A stretch of DNA of 64,000 nt from Shewanella sp. Arc9-LZ (GCF_010092445.1 NZ_CP048031.1:1426001-1490000); one strand, 5' to 3'; counted from the stretch's first letter, positions 21,380 through 32,522 are shown. Numbers and translations: made by a program. The notes: generated by a model from the letters alone, not told the origin.

Positions 21380-22045
21380 ACGAGAAAAAATGATGTTTGA
21401 CATTAGTTTATTTAATGAATCATTGTGTTATTTAAATTTAATTATTTAAATAAATTTAAATATAATAAATATAAACAGTGTCTTATCTATTTCGTGTTAC
21501 ATTGTTAATTATAGAAATATTTATCTAATATTAATTTTTTGTGTATTTAACTACTTTTTATTAACAATCTGAATGAGTAGGGTGTTTTGTCAAAAATAAT
21601 ACATACTTGCTCTTTATTCCTAGCAATTATCCATTTTTTGTCAATACCTCAAGAGGGTTGCAAATTAGAGTTCAAATGTTATCTCTCTGAATATCGCAAG
21701 TTCATTTATGATTGTGATCAACCTGACGGCAAATATACACAGAGATATGTGACACCTTTTACGCTAAAGAACTGATTCACAGAAATAAAACATTCTTCAT
21801 GCACCAAATCTAATACTGGTCACATAATTGACTAAAAAATATGATCTACAAAGTGAATTTGCCGTAAGATATAGGGCGTTTAGGATTGGGCTTGAAAACA
21901 TAGGCAAACAGGTTAATTTATCATTTTTCACTCTTTGGTGAGTTGTCCACTGCTTCAATATTACCGTTTTCAGGTATAACATCATCATTATGGTAACCGA
22001 GTGTTGCTATGTCGTATTTGGTTGTACTGAAGTAAGGAGTCGCCA
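21380..22045. other. Very AT-rich intergenic stretch before cydA
   Basis: This 666-base region has no gene I can support. About 21400-21560 is strikingly AT-rich with runs such as TTTAAATAAATTTAAATATAATAAA, and could bind H-NS-like proteins. The cydA promoter should lie in the right half; AAGGAG precedes the cydA ATG. No clear FNR or ArcA site was recognised. Confidence 0.4.
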
Positions 22046-23602
22046 ATGATTATCGAAGAGGTCGTTGAGCTATCGCGTTTTCAATTTGCGCTGACAGCCA
22101 TGTATCATTTTTTATTTGTTCCACTCACCCTAGGTTTAGCCTTTATTCTTGCGATTATGGAATCACTGTATGTGATGACCAATAAGCAAGTTTATAAAGA
22201 CATGACTAAATTTTGGGGTAAGTTGTTTGGGATTAACTTTGCCTTAGGCGTAACAACGGGTTTAGCGATGGAGTTCCAGTTTGGTACTAACTGGTCCTAC
22301 TATTCTCATTACGTAGGTGACATTTTTGGCGCGCCTCTGGCGATTGAAGGCTTAATGGCGTTCTTCCTTGAGTCTACGTTAGTCGGGATGTTCTTTTTTG
22401 GTTGGGATCGCTTCAGCAAACGCCAACATTTAGTCGTCACTTGGCTTGTCGCTCTTGGCTCTAATATGTCAGCTTTATGGATTTTGATCGCCAATGGTTG
22501 GATGCAAAATCCAGTGGGCTCGGTGTTTAACTACGAAACCATGCGTATGGAAATGACCAATTTTGCCGAAGTGGTATTTAACCCCGTCGCGCAAGTTAAG
22601 TTTGTTCATACCGTCGCATCTGGTTATGTTGCCGGTGCCATGTTTGTACTTGCCATTAGCTCATATTACATATTGAAAGGCCGAGATTTACCTTTTGCTC
22701 GTCGTTCATTTGCTATTGCAGCAAGTTTTGGTATGGCATCTATTTTATCGGTCATCGTGTTAGGCGATGAATCAGGTTATGAAGTCGGTGAAGTCCAACG
22801 TGTTAAATTAGCCGCAATTGAAGCTGAATGGCACACGGAACCTGCACCAGCAGCCTTTACTGCATTTGGTTTCCCTAACCAAGAAACTATGCACACGGAT
22901 TACGCCGTTAAGATCCCATATGCGATGGGTATCATTGCGACACGTTCTTTAGATGGAGAAGTAACCGGTATTAAGGATCTTATTAAAGATCACGAAGTAC
23001 GAATTCGTAACGGTATGGTTGCGTATGCTTTACTTGAAAAATTACGTGCTGGTGATAAATCGGTTGAGGTTAGAGAGCAATTTGAAGCAACTAAAATCGA
23101 TCTAGGTTATGGTTTCTTGCTTAAGCGTTATACCGACAAAGTGGTGGATGCGACTGAAGAGCAAATTATTGCAGCGTCTTATGACTCAATTCCTACCGTG
23201 GCGCCTATGTTCTGGAGTTTCCGCTTAATGGTTGGCTCTGGGATGATAATGCTATTGGTGTTTGCTGCGGCCTTCTGGCAAAGCACTCGTCATCAAATCG
23301 CCGAGAAAAAGTGGGTACTTCGTGCTGCTCTTTACAGTTTGCCACTTCCATGGGTAGCCATTGAAGCTGGTTGGTTTGTGTCAGAGTTTGGTCGCCAACC
23401 TTGGACCATTTCTGAAGTGCTGCCAACATTCATGTCGGCGTCTAGTTTAACGACGGCGGATCTTTGGTTCAGTATTATTTCGATTACGGTGTTCTATACC
23501 ATCCTGTTGGTGATAGAGGCTTACTTGATGTATAAGTTTGCTCGTCTTGGTCCAAGCAGCTTAAAGACCGGCCGTTACCATTTCGAAACCCAAGATGCTT
23601 AA
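22046..23602 (+). CDS. cydA: Cytochrome bd ubiquinol oxidase subunit I
   Basis: Quinol-oxidising subunit of the high-affinity cytochrome bd terminal oxidase, an inner-membrane protein with haems b558, b595 and d. The N-terminus carries the haem-ligand His near residue 21 ([13 protein letters not shown]). Later come a Q-loop of about residues 250-380 and the Gly-Arg-Gln-Pro-Trp signature. Length 518 matches the long-Q-loop E. coli type. AAGGAG precedes ATG 22046. cydB follows after 15 bases. Confidence 0.97.
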   Translation: MIIEEVVELSRFQFALTAMYHFLFVPLTLGLAFILAIMESLYVMTNKQVYKDMTKFWGKLFGINFALGVTTGLAMEFQFGTNWSYYSHYVGDIFGAPLAIEGLMAFFLESTLVGMFFFGWDRFSKRQHLVVTWLVALGSNMSALWILIANGWMQNPVGSVFNYETMRMEMTNFAEVVFNPVAQVKFVHTVASGYVAGAMFVLAISSYYILKGRDLPFARRSFAIAASFGMASILSVIVLGDESGYEVGEVQRVKLAAIEAEWHTEPAPAAFTAFGFPNQETMHTDYAVKIPYAMGIIATRSLDGEVTGIKDLIKDHEVRIRNGMVAYALLEKLRAGDKSVEVREQFEATKIDLGYGFLLKRYTDKVVDATEEQIIAASYDSIPTVAPMFWSFRLMVGSGMIMLLVFAAAFWQSTRHQIAEKKWVLRAALYSLPLPWVAIEAGWFVSEFGRQPWTISEVLPTFMSASSLTTADLWFSIISITVFYTILLVIEAYLMYKFARLGPSSLKTGRYHFETQDA

Positions 23603-23617
23603 TCTGAGGACCTGATT

Positions 23618-24757
23618 ATGTTTGATTATGAAGTATTAAGATTTATTTGGTGGGCGTTAATCGGCGTGCTGTTTATTGGTTTTACCGTGACAGATGGCTT
23701 TGATATGGGCGTAGGTATATTGTTACCCGTTATTGGTAAAGATGATACTGAACGCCGTATTATGATTAACACTATCGCACCACATTGGGACGGTAACCAA
23801 GTATGGCTAGTGACGGCGGGTGGTGCATTATTTGCTGCTTGGCCTATGGTCTACGCGGTATCGTTTTCGGGCTTTTATGTGGCAATGATGCTAGTACTAT
23901 TTGCATTGTTTTTACGTCCAGTCGGTTTTGATTATCGCTCTAAAATTGAAGATCCAAGATGGCGTAAGTCATGGGATAGAGCATTATTTGTCGGCAGTTT
24001 TGTACCACCGTTAATCATTGGTGTGGCATTTGGTAACTTGCTTCAAGGCGTACCATTTAACTTTGATGAATATTTACGGGCCACTTATCATGGCGGTCTG
24101 TTGGGTTTATTGAATCCGTTTGGCTTATTAGCCGGTCTTGTGAGTGTCACTATGGTGATAATGCAAGGCTCTACATGGTTACAAATGAAGACCGACGGAG
24201 AGCTGCGCGTTAGAAGCGCTAAAGCATCGCAAATTTGTGGTGGTCTATTAGTGGTTCTGTTTGGTGCTGCTGGGGTTTGGCTTGTAAACGGTATTGATGG
24301 TTATGTTATTACCTCAGCCCTCGACCTTGCTGGCCCGTCAAATCCAACTACTAAGACAGTGGCGGTTGAAGCGGGTGCTTGGTTAACCAACTATGATAAA
24401 TATCCTCTTACCATGTTATTCCCGGTGTTAGGATTATTAATGCCAATATTGGTGATTTTTGCCAGTCGTTTAAATCGTAGTGGATTTGCGTTCTTTTTCA
24501 GTTCGCTTGCGGTTGCTAGTGTCATTTTAACCTGTGGTGCAGCAATGTTCCCATTTGTTATGCCTTCATCATTAGAACCTAATGTCAGCTTAACAATGTG
24601 GGATGCTACAGCCAGCCAAATGTCACTTAAAGTGATGACCTTTGCTGCTATTATCTTCGTACCTACAGTATTAAGTTACACCATTTGGACTTACTACAAG
24701 ATGTACGGCCGCTTAAATCGTGAGTATGTTGAAAACAACAAAAGCTCACTTTACTAA
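23618..24757 (+). CDS. cydB: Cytochrome bd ubiquinol oxidase subunit II
   Basis: Second core subunit of cytochrome bd, 379 residues with about eight predicted membrane helices. The opening Phe-Ile-Trp-Trp-Ala-Leu and Thr-Asp-Gly-Phe-Asp-Met-Gly-Val-Gly segments and Asn-Gln-Val-Trp-Leu-Val are family hallmarks. It lies 15 bases behind cydA and 17 before cydX, forming one operon. Confidence 0.97.
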   Translation: MFDYEVLRFIWWALIGVLFIGFTVTDGFDMGVGILLPVIGKDDTERRIMINTIAPHWDGNQVWLVTAGGALFAAWPMVYAVSFSGFYVAMMLVLFALFLRPVGFDYRSKIEDPRWRKSWDRALFVGSFVPPLIIGVAFGNLLQGVPFNFDEYLRATYHGGLLGLLNPFGLLAGLVSVTMVIMQGSTWLQMKTDGELRVRSAKASQICGGLLVVLFGAAGVWLVNGIDGYVITSALDLAGPSNPTTKTVAVEAGAWLTNYDKYPLTMLFPVLGLLMPILVIFASRLNRSGFAFFFSSLAVASVILTCGAAMFPFVMPSSLEPNVSLTMWDATASQMSLKVMTFAAIIFVPTVLSYTIWTYYKMYGRLNREYVENNKSSLY

Positions 24758-24774
24758 ATTAAGGAGCAACGTCT

Positions 24775-24885
24775 ATGTGGTATTTTGCGTGGATTTTAGG
24801 GGTATTGTTAGCGTGTTCATTCGGTATCATCAACGCGTTATGGCTTGAGAATACTGAAAATATGGATCGTAACAACGAACTATAA
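24775..24885 (+). CDS. cydX: Cytochrome bd small subunit CydX
   Basis: A 36-residue single-helix protein that stabilises the bd oxidase haems. It starts Met-Trp-Tyr-Phe-Ala-Trp-Ile-Leu-Gly, the conserved CydX signature, and keeps the Glu in Trp-Leu-Glu after the helix. AAGGAG lies about 8 bases before ATG 24775. Third gene of the cyd operon, followed by a terminator. Confidence 0.95.
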   Translation: MWYFAWILGVLLACSFGIINALWLENTENMDRNNEL

Positions 24886-24904
24886 ACGTTATATCGTTTG
24901 ATAT

Positions 24905-24937
24905 AAAAAAACCGCTTTAGTAATAAAGCGGTTTTTT
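24905..24937 (+). terminator. Terminator of the cydABX operon
   Basis: AACCGCTTTA and TAAAGCGGTT pair around GTAA, with A6 before and T6 after. The following 311 bases to the next gene hold no gene I can support. Confidence 0.9.
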
Positions 24938-25248
24938 ATTGGCTACTCATCTTGTTTACAAAACTAAAATCGACCGGTTTTAACTTATGACTCAATCTAG
25001 CACTCATTAGCTTGTTACTTAGTGGCTGTTAACAAAGCCAATTTTATGCTCAGTCGCCGCCTTTTAAAAAGCCCAAAAAATATGTAGTACACTCGCCACT
25101 GCTAAGTAAGATTTTTATTCAAAGATACCAGGAAATACAGCTCAATTCCCAAGTGTTAACAGAAATATTGTCTATAATTAATTAACGCTAATTGTTTGTT
25201 TTTTGAACATGGTAATTTGTTAATAATGCACTTAACGGGAGATATATA

Positions 25249-25698
25249 ATGAGCAGTTGGATTTTAGTCGCGGATAGCGCACATGCACGTCTATTTAATG
25301 CAGAAACAGCAAAATCTACATTAATTGAGATTAAGAGCATGATCCATCCCGAAGCACAGCAGCATGAACAGGAACTAACCTCAGATCTACCAGGCCGTCA
25401 GGCTGGAGGAGCAACCAATAGTCATCATTCTGTCGGGGGGAAAACAGAGCCTAAAAAGAATGAGGCTGTCGAATTTGCCAGGGAGATTTGTCGATACCTT
25501 GAGACTGAATATAATGCGCACAAATTTAGCCAATTGATTGTTGTTGCCGCGCCTCATTTTCTAGGTAACTTACGCAAAGAAATGAGCACTAACGTCACTA
25601 AAGTTGTTACGCTGGAAATAGACAAAGATATTGTAAAGCAGGACATCGACTCGATTAGAGGTCAGCTGCCAATTATCTTACCTAGCTTAGCCACATAA
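25249..25698 (+). CDS. Host attachment family protein
   Basis: A 149-residue protein of the family named for host attachment in Agrobacterium (related to bacterial eRF1-like folds). It opens Trp-Ile-Leu-Val-Ala-Asp-Ser-Ala-His-Ala-Arg-Leu-Phe, and later has Leu-Ile-Val-Val-Ala-Ala-Pro-His-Phe-Leu-Gly and Leu-Arg, both family hallmarks. There is no signal peptide, so it is probably cytoplasmic. GGGAG precedes ATG 25249. It stands alone with its own terminator. The biochemical role is unknown, and the family name should not be read as proven function here. Confidence 0.8.
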   Translation: MSSWILVADSAHARLFNAETAKSTLIEIKSMIHPEAQQHEQELTSDLPGRQAGGATNSHHSVGGKTEPKKNEAVEFAREICRYLETEYNAHKFSQLIVVAAPHFLGNLRKEMSTNVTKVVTLEIDKDIVKQDIDSIRGQLPIILPSLAT

Positions 25699-25726
25699 GC
25701 TGAAATTTAGATAATTAGGTTCGTTT

Positions 25727-25787
25727 ATTAAGCTGTCATCATCATTACTCGTATGTCGGCAGCTTAATGGGGTATTTTTGTTTTTTT
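25727..25787 (+). terminator. Probable terminator after the host-attachment gene
   Basis: ATTAAGCTG at 25727-25735 pairs perfectly with CAGCTTAAT at 25760-25768 around a 24-base loop, followed by a T-rich tail at 25776-25787. Confidence 0.5.
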
Positions 25788-25896
25788 GTCGTAAACTACT
25801 GTCGTGAAATAACATTAAGCATGAACCTGTATTACCTAAGTCGCAAATCCTCGTTGTGACGATTATCGTTGCTCAACTAAGCGATTAAGATAATTA

Positions 25897-25924
25897 ACCA
25901 GCACTCAGTAGATTGAGTACTGGT
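25897..25924 (-). terminator. Hairpin downstream of the chemoreceptor gene
   Basis: ACCAG(T/C)ACTCA arms pair with one mismatch around a 6-base loop, 20 bases beyond the chemoreceptor stop. The tail on the minus strand is only moderately T-rich. Confidence 0.4.
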
Positions 25925-25943
25925 CTGCTAAAATCCCACTTAG

Positions 25944-27950
25944 TTAAACCACTTTAAATACACCTATTTGTTGTTTGATACTGTGCGCAAGTTTGGTTAA
26001 TTGCTCTGAATCACTTACCGCTTTTGTTGCCCGTTCATCACTATTTTGTGCAAGTGTAGAAATAGTATGTAAGCTGCGTGACACTTCATCTGCGACTGTA
26101 CTTTGCTGTTTGGTGGCACTGGCAATACTAGATGAGAATATTGCCATTTCGCCGATATTATGATTAATCAGTGTGAGTTGATTATTAACTGTATCAGCTT
26201 GTACCGCTGAGGACTCACCCAGTTGCTGACACTGGATCATTTGTGTTGCTGTGTGTTCTACCTGCTGTTGTAATTTGTTAATAGTCGTACCTATCTCACT
26301 AATTGAACGTTGTGTTCTTTGTGCTAATGAGCGAACTTCATCAGCAACAACAGCAAAGCCACGACCTTGGTCACCCGCTCTGGCTGCTTCAATTGCGGCA
26401 TTTAAGGCGAGTAAATTAGTTTGGTCTGCAATGCCGTTAATGACTTCAGTAACCTGACTGATGGCTTGAGTTTCATTGTTGACGCTTTCAATATTTTTTT
26501 GACTTTGAATAAGTTGTTCACGCAAGGATTGTAGTTCTGTAACCGCCTGAGTTAACTGTGTATGTCCTTGGTTTGATGCGCCATCAATTTCTTGCGCCTG
26601 CTGGGCAACTTGACTCGAATTCTGCGCTACATCTTTAATAGAAGAAGACATTTCTTCGATAGCTGTCGCAATCTGTTCTGTTTGGTTTAACAGTGATTTT
26701 GCCTCATTACCATTCAATTTTGATGTTTGTTGGCTAAGAATTGCTTGGCTTTCTAAGCTGCTGACAGATTGTTTTAACGACTCAATTAATCCTGCTAAAC
26801 TTGCAGCCGTTTGGGCCACACTTATGGTGATGTGATCAACTTCATTGTGGCTGTCTTGAGGGCATTGTTCGAAAGTTTGTGAAAGATCCCCTTGGCCTAA
26901 TTTAGCTATTTGCCTCTGTAGGTTCTTTAATGGCTTAATTGCACGATTAATGACATTAAAAAGTAAAACGGAAATAATAACTACGCCTAGCAATGCCAAT
27001 ATGGCGTTAATTTTTAACATGCCTAAGCTTTCATCACTCAATTCCTTTTCAGGAACGAAACCGACCAAAGTCCAATTCCAACCGGGAATATATACGGAAT
27101 AGGAATACATTTCTTGATTAGACAAGGACCTGTAAACCCAACTCCCTTTATCTGTGAGTGCCTGTTCAAGCGATAGGCCATCGAGCAATGTTTCATTATA
27201 TGGTTCTTCTGATGTTAACTCACGATGAGAGATAATCTGTTGATCAGAGTTTCGGATGATGACATACGAACCTGATTCTTCAAGAGTCAGTTGTTTAAGT
27301 GAGTTTTGGATTTGTGCAACAGATCGGGTGATATCAAAACCGATAAAAAGAATAGCGATAACTTTGCCATTGGGATCTTTTACTGGGCGATAAATTGTCA
27401 TGTAGTCTTTACCAAAAAGCTTGGCGTAGCCTTCATACTCTTCGCCTTTAACCAAACGCTGATAACCGGGATGTGTAATACCTAAATACGTCCCTAATGC
27501 ACGATTACCATCTGCTTTTTTAAGTGATGTTGATACACGAACAAAATCATCATTATCGCGAGCAAATATCGTAGCGACTCCGCCTGTAAGCTTCGAAAAG
27601 TGATCTACGTTATTATTTGAATTGTTAATTTGCTCATTATCATGGACTAGTACAGGGGTCTTAATTCCTAACACCTCAACGGTGCGATCTTCTATCAAGA
27701 ATTGTCCTGGATATAAGGTACGCAGAACATCGGCATTTCGTTTAGCTAAGTCCAGCATACTGTTGAACTGCAGTTCAATTAAATGAGTATTACTGTGCAT
27801 TTGTGATTTAATCGCTTGAATTGCTTTGTCATGCAATACAGTGGATGCCGATTGATAGGAAAACCAAGACATAGCGGTAAAGATAACGATAGAAGACAAT
27901 ATGGCAAGTGAGCCAATTTGTTTTGCTATAGGCCAATTTTTATAATTCAT
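25944..27950 (-). CDS. Methyl-accepting chemotaxis protein with Cache sensor
   Basis: Chemoreceptor of about 668 residues. A membrane helix near the start and another at about 310-330 bracket a large periplasmic double-Cache-like (Cache_3-Cache_2) ligand domain. A HAMP segment and the long cytoplasmic signalling coiled coil follow; the hairpin tip reads [15 protein letters not shown]. No C-terminal CheR pentapeptide is present. The frame extends to a TTG at 27989, but ATG 27950 starts a standard receptor N-terminus. It stands alone; the ligand is unknown. Confidence 0.93.
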   Translation of the reverse strand: MNYKNWPIAKQIGSLAILSSIVIFTAMSWFSYQSASTVLHDKAIQAIKSQMHSNTHLIELQFNSMLDLAKRNADVLRTLYPGQFLIEDRTVEVLGIKTPVLVHDNEQINNSNNNVDHFSKLTGGVATIFARDNDDFVRVSTSLKKADGNRALGTYLGITHPGYQRLVKGEEYEGYAKLFGKDYMTIYRPVKDPNGKVIAILFIGFDITRSVAQIQNSLKQLTLEESGSYVIIRNSDQQIISHRELTSEEPYNETLLDGLSLEQALTDKGSWVYRSLSNQEMYSYSVYIPGWNWTLVGFVPEKELSDESLGMLKINAILALLGVVIISVLLFNVINRAIKPLKNLQRQIAKLGQGDLSQTFEQCPQDSHNEVDHITISVAQTAASLAGLIESLKQSVSSLESQAILSQQTSKLNGNEAKSLLNQTEQIATAIEEMSSSIKDVAQNSSQVAQQAQEIDGASNQGHTQLTQAVTELQSLREQLIQSQKNIESVNNETQAISQVTEVINGIADQTNLLALNAAIEAARAGDQGRGFAVVADEVRSLAQRTQRSISEIGTTINKLQQQVEHTATQMIQCQQLGESSAVQADTVNNQLTLINHNIGEMAIFSSSIASATKQQSTVADEVSRSLHTISTLAQNSDERATKAVSDSEQLTKLAHSIKQQIGVFKVV

Positions 27951-28094
27951 ATGCACTATTCCATAATTATTATGACAATTAATTTTCAATAGGTAGGTAT
28001 ACGAGTTTAAATGTACATCTAAGGACTATTAATTACCCGTTATTTAGTACGAAAAAGTGATAAGTAATGATAAATTCTGATGAAATTTATATCT

Positions 28095-31000
28095 TTACGC
28101 GACTGAGTGATTAGCCAGTATACCTTTCGGCTTCATCAACAAGGTATACATTACCGGCACCCAAATCAGTGACAACATGGTGGCTAATAGCGTACCGCCG
28201 GCAATAGCGATAGCAAAGGGCGGCCAAAAGCCACCACCGGCGATAATTAGCGGTAAAAAGCCACCTATTGTGGTAATAGTGGTTGAGCCAATATGACGCC
28301 CGCAACAGCTCACCGTGCTAATAATGAGTGCTAAATTGCCATCGCGCGCCTCGGGAATATCCTCAAGTTCTGCCAAAATAACAATGGCTGCATTAATGGC
28401 TAAACCCATTAACCCCAATAAACCGATGATGACGGTAAACCCAAACGGATAGCCAAATACATACACGGATAACAAGCCTAAACCGGCCGATTGAAAAGCA
28501 CTGAGTAAAATGATGGCGGTTAATCTAAACGAGTTGAAAGACAGCACTACCGTTGCTAATAGTAAGGTTACAACCAACACAATATTAGACAGTAAATTCC
28601 CTACTGCTTCATTACGCTTTGCGCTTTCACCACCTATTTCGAGATGATATCCCGCAGGAATAGACAAATTAGCAATAGTATCTTTAACCTCGTTGAGTAC
28701 TTGTGCTGGTAATACTCCACTGGTGATATAAGCTTCGATAGTATTAACGCGTTCGCCATTTCTGCGCGGTATTGCACCACGACTTACGTTTATTTCGTTA
28801 TAAGATAATGCCGATAGTGGAATGCCTGACCCCGATGGTGACACCAGATTAATCTCGGCTAAACGAGTGGCTTGTTCGCGGCTGTTGTCGCCTAAGCGAA
28901 CCCGTATTGGCAGTGATTCTGTTTGCTCTAAAATACTGCCACCAATGATCCCGGTAGTCGCCATTTGAATTTGATTAGCAATGTCGCTCAAACTTAGGCC
29001 GCTCATTAAGCTGGCGTCTTCATTCACCTGTAACCACACTTTTGGAGCGCCAGAACTGAGGGTTGCACGAGTATGAATCACATCTGGTGTGGCGACTAAA
29101 ATGCCGCGTACTTGCTCACCTAATGTTTTCAGAGTATCAAGATTAGGGCCATAAATTCGCAGCTCAACCGGAGCGTTAAAGGGAGGCCCTTGTTCCAGTT
29201 TTCGCACTAAAATCTGTGCTTGTGGAAATTGGGCATCAAACTCTTTTTGTAATTGTAAAATTAACCGATTGGCGGCGGCATAATCGGTCACTTTAATCAT
29301 CGCTTGGGCGTAATTGGTTGCCCCTTGTTGCCGTTGAGTTAAGTTGTAATAGAAAGAGGGCGTATTACCGCCAACAACCCATGTAGCTGCGATAATATCG
29401 TCAATCTGTTGCAGCTTTTTATCAATCAGTTTGACCTGCTCGAGAGTGTTATCGATACTGACATGAGGTGCCAGGTAGACTTCAATTTGGAACATGTCGC
29501 GATCAGACGGAGGGAAAAATTGTTCAGTCATTTTGCCCGCGGCAAAAAAGCCAGCTATCGGTAATATTCCAATTACGATGGCGGTCAGTATTGGCCGAGA
29601 TAACGCAAACTGTAAACTGGCGGTAAATGCTTGGCTAATTCTTGGGAATGCCATCCCTTGTTGATACCAAGCCGTTGGTTTTTCACTACGACTGAATCGA
29701 CCCGCAAGGCCAGCAATAATGGTATGAGAAATAATATATGAGCCAAGTAAGGCGAACATGACCGAAATGGCAATGCCACCCACAAACTCACCCGCAGCTC
29801 CAGGCATTAATACAATAGGTGCAAAGGCTAGCATGGTAGTAATAGTCGACCCTGCTAGTGGTAGCCATAAATGGTGTAAGGTTTTTGAAACTGCCTCAAG
29901 TTTGCTCATACCTTGTTGACGGCGTTGCGCAATGGCATCAACAATCACAATCGCGTTATCGACCATAATCCCCAGCGCAACCACTAAACCTGTTACTGAC
30001 ATTTGGTGGATCGGTAGTCCAGTATATTTCATGCAGGTGAGGGTAAATAATGCGGTTAATGGTAATGATATCGCCACAATCACTGCATTTCTCAGTCCTA
30101 ATGTCAGCATCAGAACCACTAAAATAATCACAAATCCTTGTAGCAGATTAATCACCAAGTCACCTAATCGGTCACTGGTATAGCTTTGTTGGTCGAATAA
30201 CCATTGCACCTTAATATTGGTCGGTAAATTAACTGAAAAATCATCTATGGCGCTGCTTACATGCTGTTGCCACACATCTACTCGATTATTGTTGAGCATG
30301 CGTGCAGAGACTAATACGCCTTGCTGACTGTCGATTAAAGCGATACTCGATGCCGGAGTCTTGGCTTGGCGGCTAATATTGGCCACATCCCCTAAGCGAA
30401 TAATTTGACCATAGTCGTCTACTTTTAACGGCACTTGGCGGATACGATTCTGCGAATCTAATTCACCAGAGACTTCAACTAAGGCTCTAAATTGGCTGTT
30501 ATTAACTTCACCGGCTGAAATTTTGCTGTCGGCATTATTTAAAATAGCAGCAATACTGGCGGGGGTTAAATGCAATTGACTGATTTTATTGCCATCTAGC
30601 TCAACTAAAATCTCTTCTTGTGGTGCGCCATAAAGTTTAACAAAATCAGTACCATTGAGCAGTCTTAGACGGCTTTGTAATTCTTTGGCATAACGATTAA
30701 GAATATCGGTTCTTACAGGGCTATCGTCAGCCCAAACAAGTCCTAAAATGGCGGTATTGGCATAACCTAGTTGATCATCTAATACACTATTTTGTGCTTC
30801 TACTGGCAACAATGATTTACTGTCGGCGATAAGATCGCGAGCGCGTGACCACACCGGATCCGTCTCTGTGACTGTGTCTTTTAATTCTAGCTGGATAACC
30901 GAAATCCCGGGGCGAGAAGTCGACTGGACTAGCTTTAAATCTTCTAAACGGCGTAATTGATTCTCTAACACCTCGGTCACGAGTGCTTCAACCCGCTCTG

Positions 31001-31160
31001 CAGATGCACCAGGATATTGAGTGATAACAGATGAAAATCGGTTCGTAATATGTGGATCTTCGGTGCGCGGTAGGCTTGAAATCGCCCCTAATCCGGCAAC
31101 AATTAATAATGCGATAAATAAACTGGTTAAGCGGCCATTTTCTAAAAATGCTTTAATCAT
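28095..31160 (-). CDS. RND efflux transporter permease
   Basis: Proton-driven inner-membrane RND pump of 1021 residues. It has the two-repeat plan of 12 helices and two large periplasmic loops. Visible are Thr-Glu-Asp-Pro-His-Ile near the first helix, and Val-Ala-Leu-Gly-Ile-Met-Val-Asp-Asn-Ala-Ile in TM4 with the proton-relay Asp. It is closer to the AcrB-like permeases without a dedicated outer-membrane gene than to heavy-metal pumps. Its ATG overlaps the adaptor stop by four bases. The substrate cannot be read; the divergent TetR gene suggests induction by a small toxic compound. Confidence 0.94.
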   Translation of the reverse strand: MIKAFLENGRLTSLFIALLIVAGLGAISSLPRTEDPHITNRFSSVITQYPGASAERVEALVTEVLENQLRRLEDLKLVQSTSRPGISVIQLELKDTVTETDPVWSRARDLIADSKSLLPVEAQNSVLDDQLGYANTAILGLVWADDSPVRTDILNRYAKELQSRLRLLNGTDFVKLYGAPQEEILVELDGNKISQLHLTPASIAAILNNADSKISAGEVNNSQFRALVEVSGELDSQNRIRQVPLKVDDYGQIIRLGDVANISRQAKTPASSIALIDSQQGVLVSARMLNNNRVDVWQQHVSSAIDDFSVNLPTNIKVQWLFDQQSYTSDRLGDLVINLLQGFVIILVVLMLTLGLRNAVIVAISLPLTALFTLTCMKYTGLPIHQMSVTGLVVALGIMVDNAIVIVDAIAQRRQQGMSKLEAVSKTLHHLWLPLAGSTITTMLAFAPIVLMPGAAGEFVGGIAISVMFALLGSYIISHTIIAGLAGRFSRSEKPTAWYQQGMAFPRISQAFTASLQFALSRPILTAIVIGILPIAGFFAAGKMTEQFFPPSDRDMFQIEVYLAPHVSIDNTLEQVKLIDKKLQQIDDIIAATWVVGGNTPSFYYNLTQRQQGATNYAQAMIKVTDYAAANRLILQLQKEFDAQFPQAQILVRKLEQGPPFNAPVELRIYGPNLDTLKTLGEQVRGILVATPDVIHTRATLSSGAPKVWLQVNEDASLMSGLSLSDIANQIQMATTGIIGGSILEQTESLPIRVRLGDNSREQATRLAEINLVSPSGSGIPLSALSYNEINVSRGAIPRRNGERVNTIEAYITSGVLPAQVLNEVKDTIANLSIPAGYHLEIGGESAKRNEAVGNLLSNIVLVVTLLLATVVLSFNSFRLTAIILLSAFQSAGLGLLSVYVFGYPFGFTVIIGLLGLMGLAINAAIVILAELEDIPEARDGNLALIISTVSCCGRHIGSTTITTIGGFLPLIIAGGGFWPPFAIAIAGGTLLATMLSLIWVPVMYTLLMKPKGILANHSVA

Positions 31161-32278
31161 AATGCCCCCGCTTTCTCAGCTTGAGCGAGAGTGACTTTCT
31201 GGTTAACGACCAATTTATGTAATCCTTGCGATACAATTAAATCGCTTGGTTTTATGGCACCTTGAATATACGCTTGTTGTTCATTGGTATAGATAATCTC
31301 TACATCGCGGCGCTCAATGGTATAAAAACCTTGCTCAGCCTCAACTAAGGCAAACACGTTCCATAATCCGCGCACTCCATCGGTTAATGCCGACATAGGC
31401 ACCCAATAACCAGGTGCTTGCACGTCTTGTTGATACGCCAAATAAGCTATTTCGCCATTGATCACTCTGGCTGAGTCGGGCAAATGAATACGCAACTGAA
31501 CCGTGCGACTAATGGTATTGACCTCGGCACTAATACCGGCAATTTTAGCGATAAAGGTTTGCTTACCTACACGGACATCTACCATCTGCTCGGCGGTTAA
31601 CTGCCGTGCGATGTCTATGGGTACACCGATATAAGCCACAGGCTGACTGTTACCAACTAAGGTGAAAACCGGACTTCCTAGCGCAATCACTTCACCGACA
31701 TTATGAAAACGTTGACTGATTTTTCCATTGAATGGGGCCAGTAAGGTTGATTTTTCAATTTTCAAATTAGTCGCACTTAAGCTGGCTTCTATACGCTTTT
31801 GGTTAGCTTGTAAGCTGATAACTTGTTGTTGGGTTTCATCGAGTTGCTGTTCAGACACATAGTTTTGTTTTTTCAATTTCTGAGTACGAACTAAGGTGCT
31901 TTTTGCTAAATCTATATCCGCTTGAGTTTGTAATAAACTGGCTTGTAATTGCTGCTTTTCTGCAGTTAATAAATCGGTATCCAGCTGCGCTAATATTTGT
32001 CCTTTACTCACCGTATCGCCACTATCAACCAGGATATTATTGAGTTTACCCGCAAGCTCAAAGCCAATTCCGGTGGTATTGGCCGAGCGAATCGTACCCG
32101 TATAAGTTTGCATGTGTTGATAACGGTCGCTTAATGATAAAGGCTGTGACAATACCGTTTGATACTCAGTTGTTTGTGAATGCTCTTTTACCTCAGAGCC
32201 ACAACCGCCTAATGAGATTAAGCTTAAACCTAGCGCCCAGTATCGAATGATTGGGGTGAATGTCTTTGACGCGTACAT
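31157..32278 (-). CDS. RND efflux periplasmic adaptor lipoprotein
   Basis: Membrane fusion protein of 373 residues linking the RND permease to an outer-membrane channel. The lipobox Leu-Gly-Gly-Cys ends the signal peptide at about residue 27. A lipoyl-like segment (Gly-Phe-Glu-Leu-Ala-Gly-Lys ... Val-Ser-Lys-Gly-Gln), a Gln/Leu-rich coiled-coil hairpin at about 105-165 and beta-barrel domains follow. AGGA lies 8 bases before ATG 32278. It is first gene of the pump operon; no TolC homologue is encoded here. Confidence 0.93.
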   Translation of the reverse strand: MYASKTFTPIIRYWALGLSLISLGGCGSEVKEHSQTTEYQTVLSQPLSLSDRYQHMQTYTGTIRSANTTGIGFELAGKLNNILVDSGDTVSKGQILAQLDTDLLTAEKQQLQASLLQTQADIDLAKSTLVRTQKLKKQNYVSEQQLDETQQQVISLQANQKRIEASLSATNLKIEKSTLLAPFNGKISQRFHNVGEVIALGSPVFTLVGNSQPVAYIGVPIDIARQLTAEQMVDVRVGKQTFIAKIAGISAEVNTISRTVQLRIHLPDSARVINGEIAYLAYQQDVQAPGYWVPMSALTDGVRGLWNVFALVEAEQGFYTIERRDVEIIYTNEQQAYIQGAIKPSDLIVSQGLHKLVVNQKVTLAQAEKAGAL

Positions 32279-32397
32279 AAGTTTATTCCTTGCAAAGCAA
32301 TATATTGTGCCAATGTTGATTTATCTTAAAAACCAGTGTTAATAACAATAAGCGAACTCATTAACCGCAAATTGTGACTTGTAAATTAGATGTTAAC

Positions 32398-32441
32398 TAG
32401 ACTCAGTAGTCTAGTTTTATAAAACTAGACTGTCCAGTCTA
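32398..32441. promoter_or_regulatory. Nested palindromic operators between tetR and the pump operon
   Basis: Three exact palindromes overlap: TAGACTCAGTAGTCTA at 32398-32413, CTAGTTTTATAAAACTAG at 32411-32428 and TAGACTGTCCAGTCTA at 32426-32441. The two outer ones share the half-site TAGACT and lie 28 bases apart centre to centre. Size, symmetry and place are typical of TetR-family operators, so I infer that the divergent regulator represses the pump and itself from here. Confidence 0.75.
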
Positions 32442-32522
32442 TTTTTAGTTACTATAACGCTAAATAATGAGTAGTAACGCTGACACTCGATTGTGCTTAA
32501 TGGGTTAATTTACGGAACCAAC

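Noticed and set aside
21587..21775. 62-codon frame with a hydrophobic N-terminus and two Cys pairs
   Set aside because: TTG start, very AT-rich context, no family resemblance; the weak AGGG site is not enough to call a gene.
21797..21988. 63-codon minus-strand frame upstream of cydA
   Set aside because: No ribosome site or recognisable domain; it covers the expected cydA promoter region.
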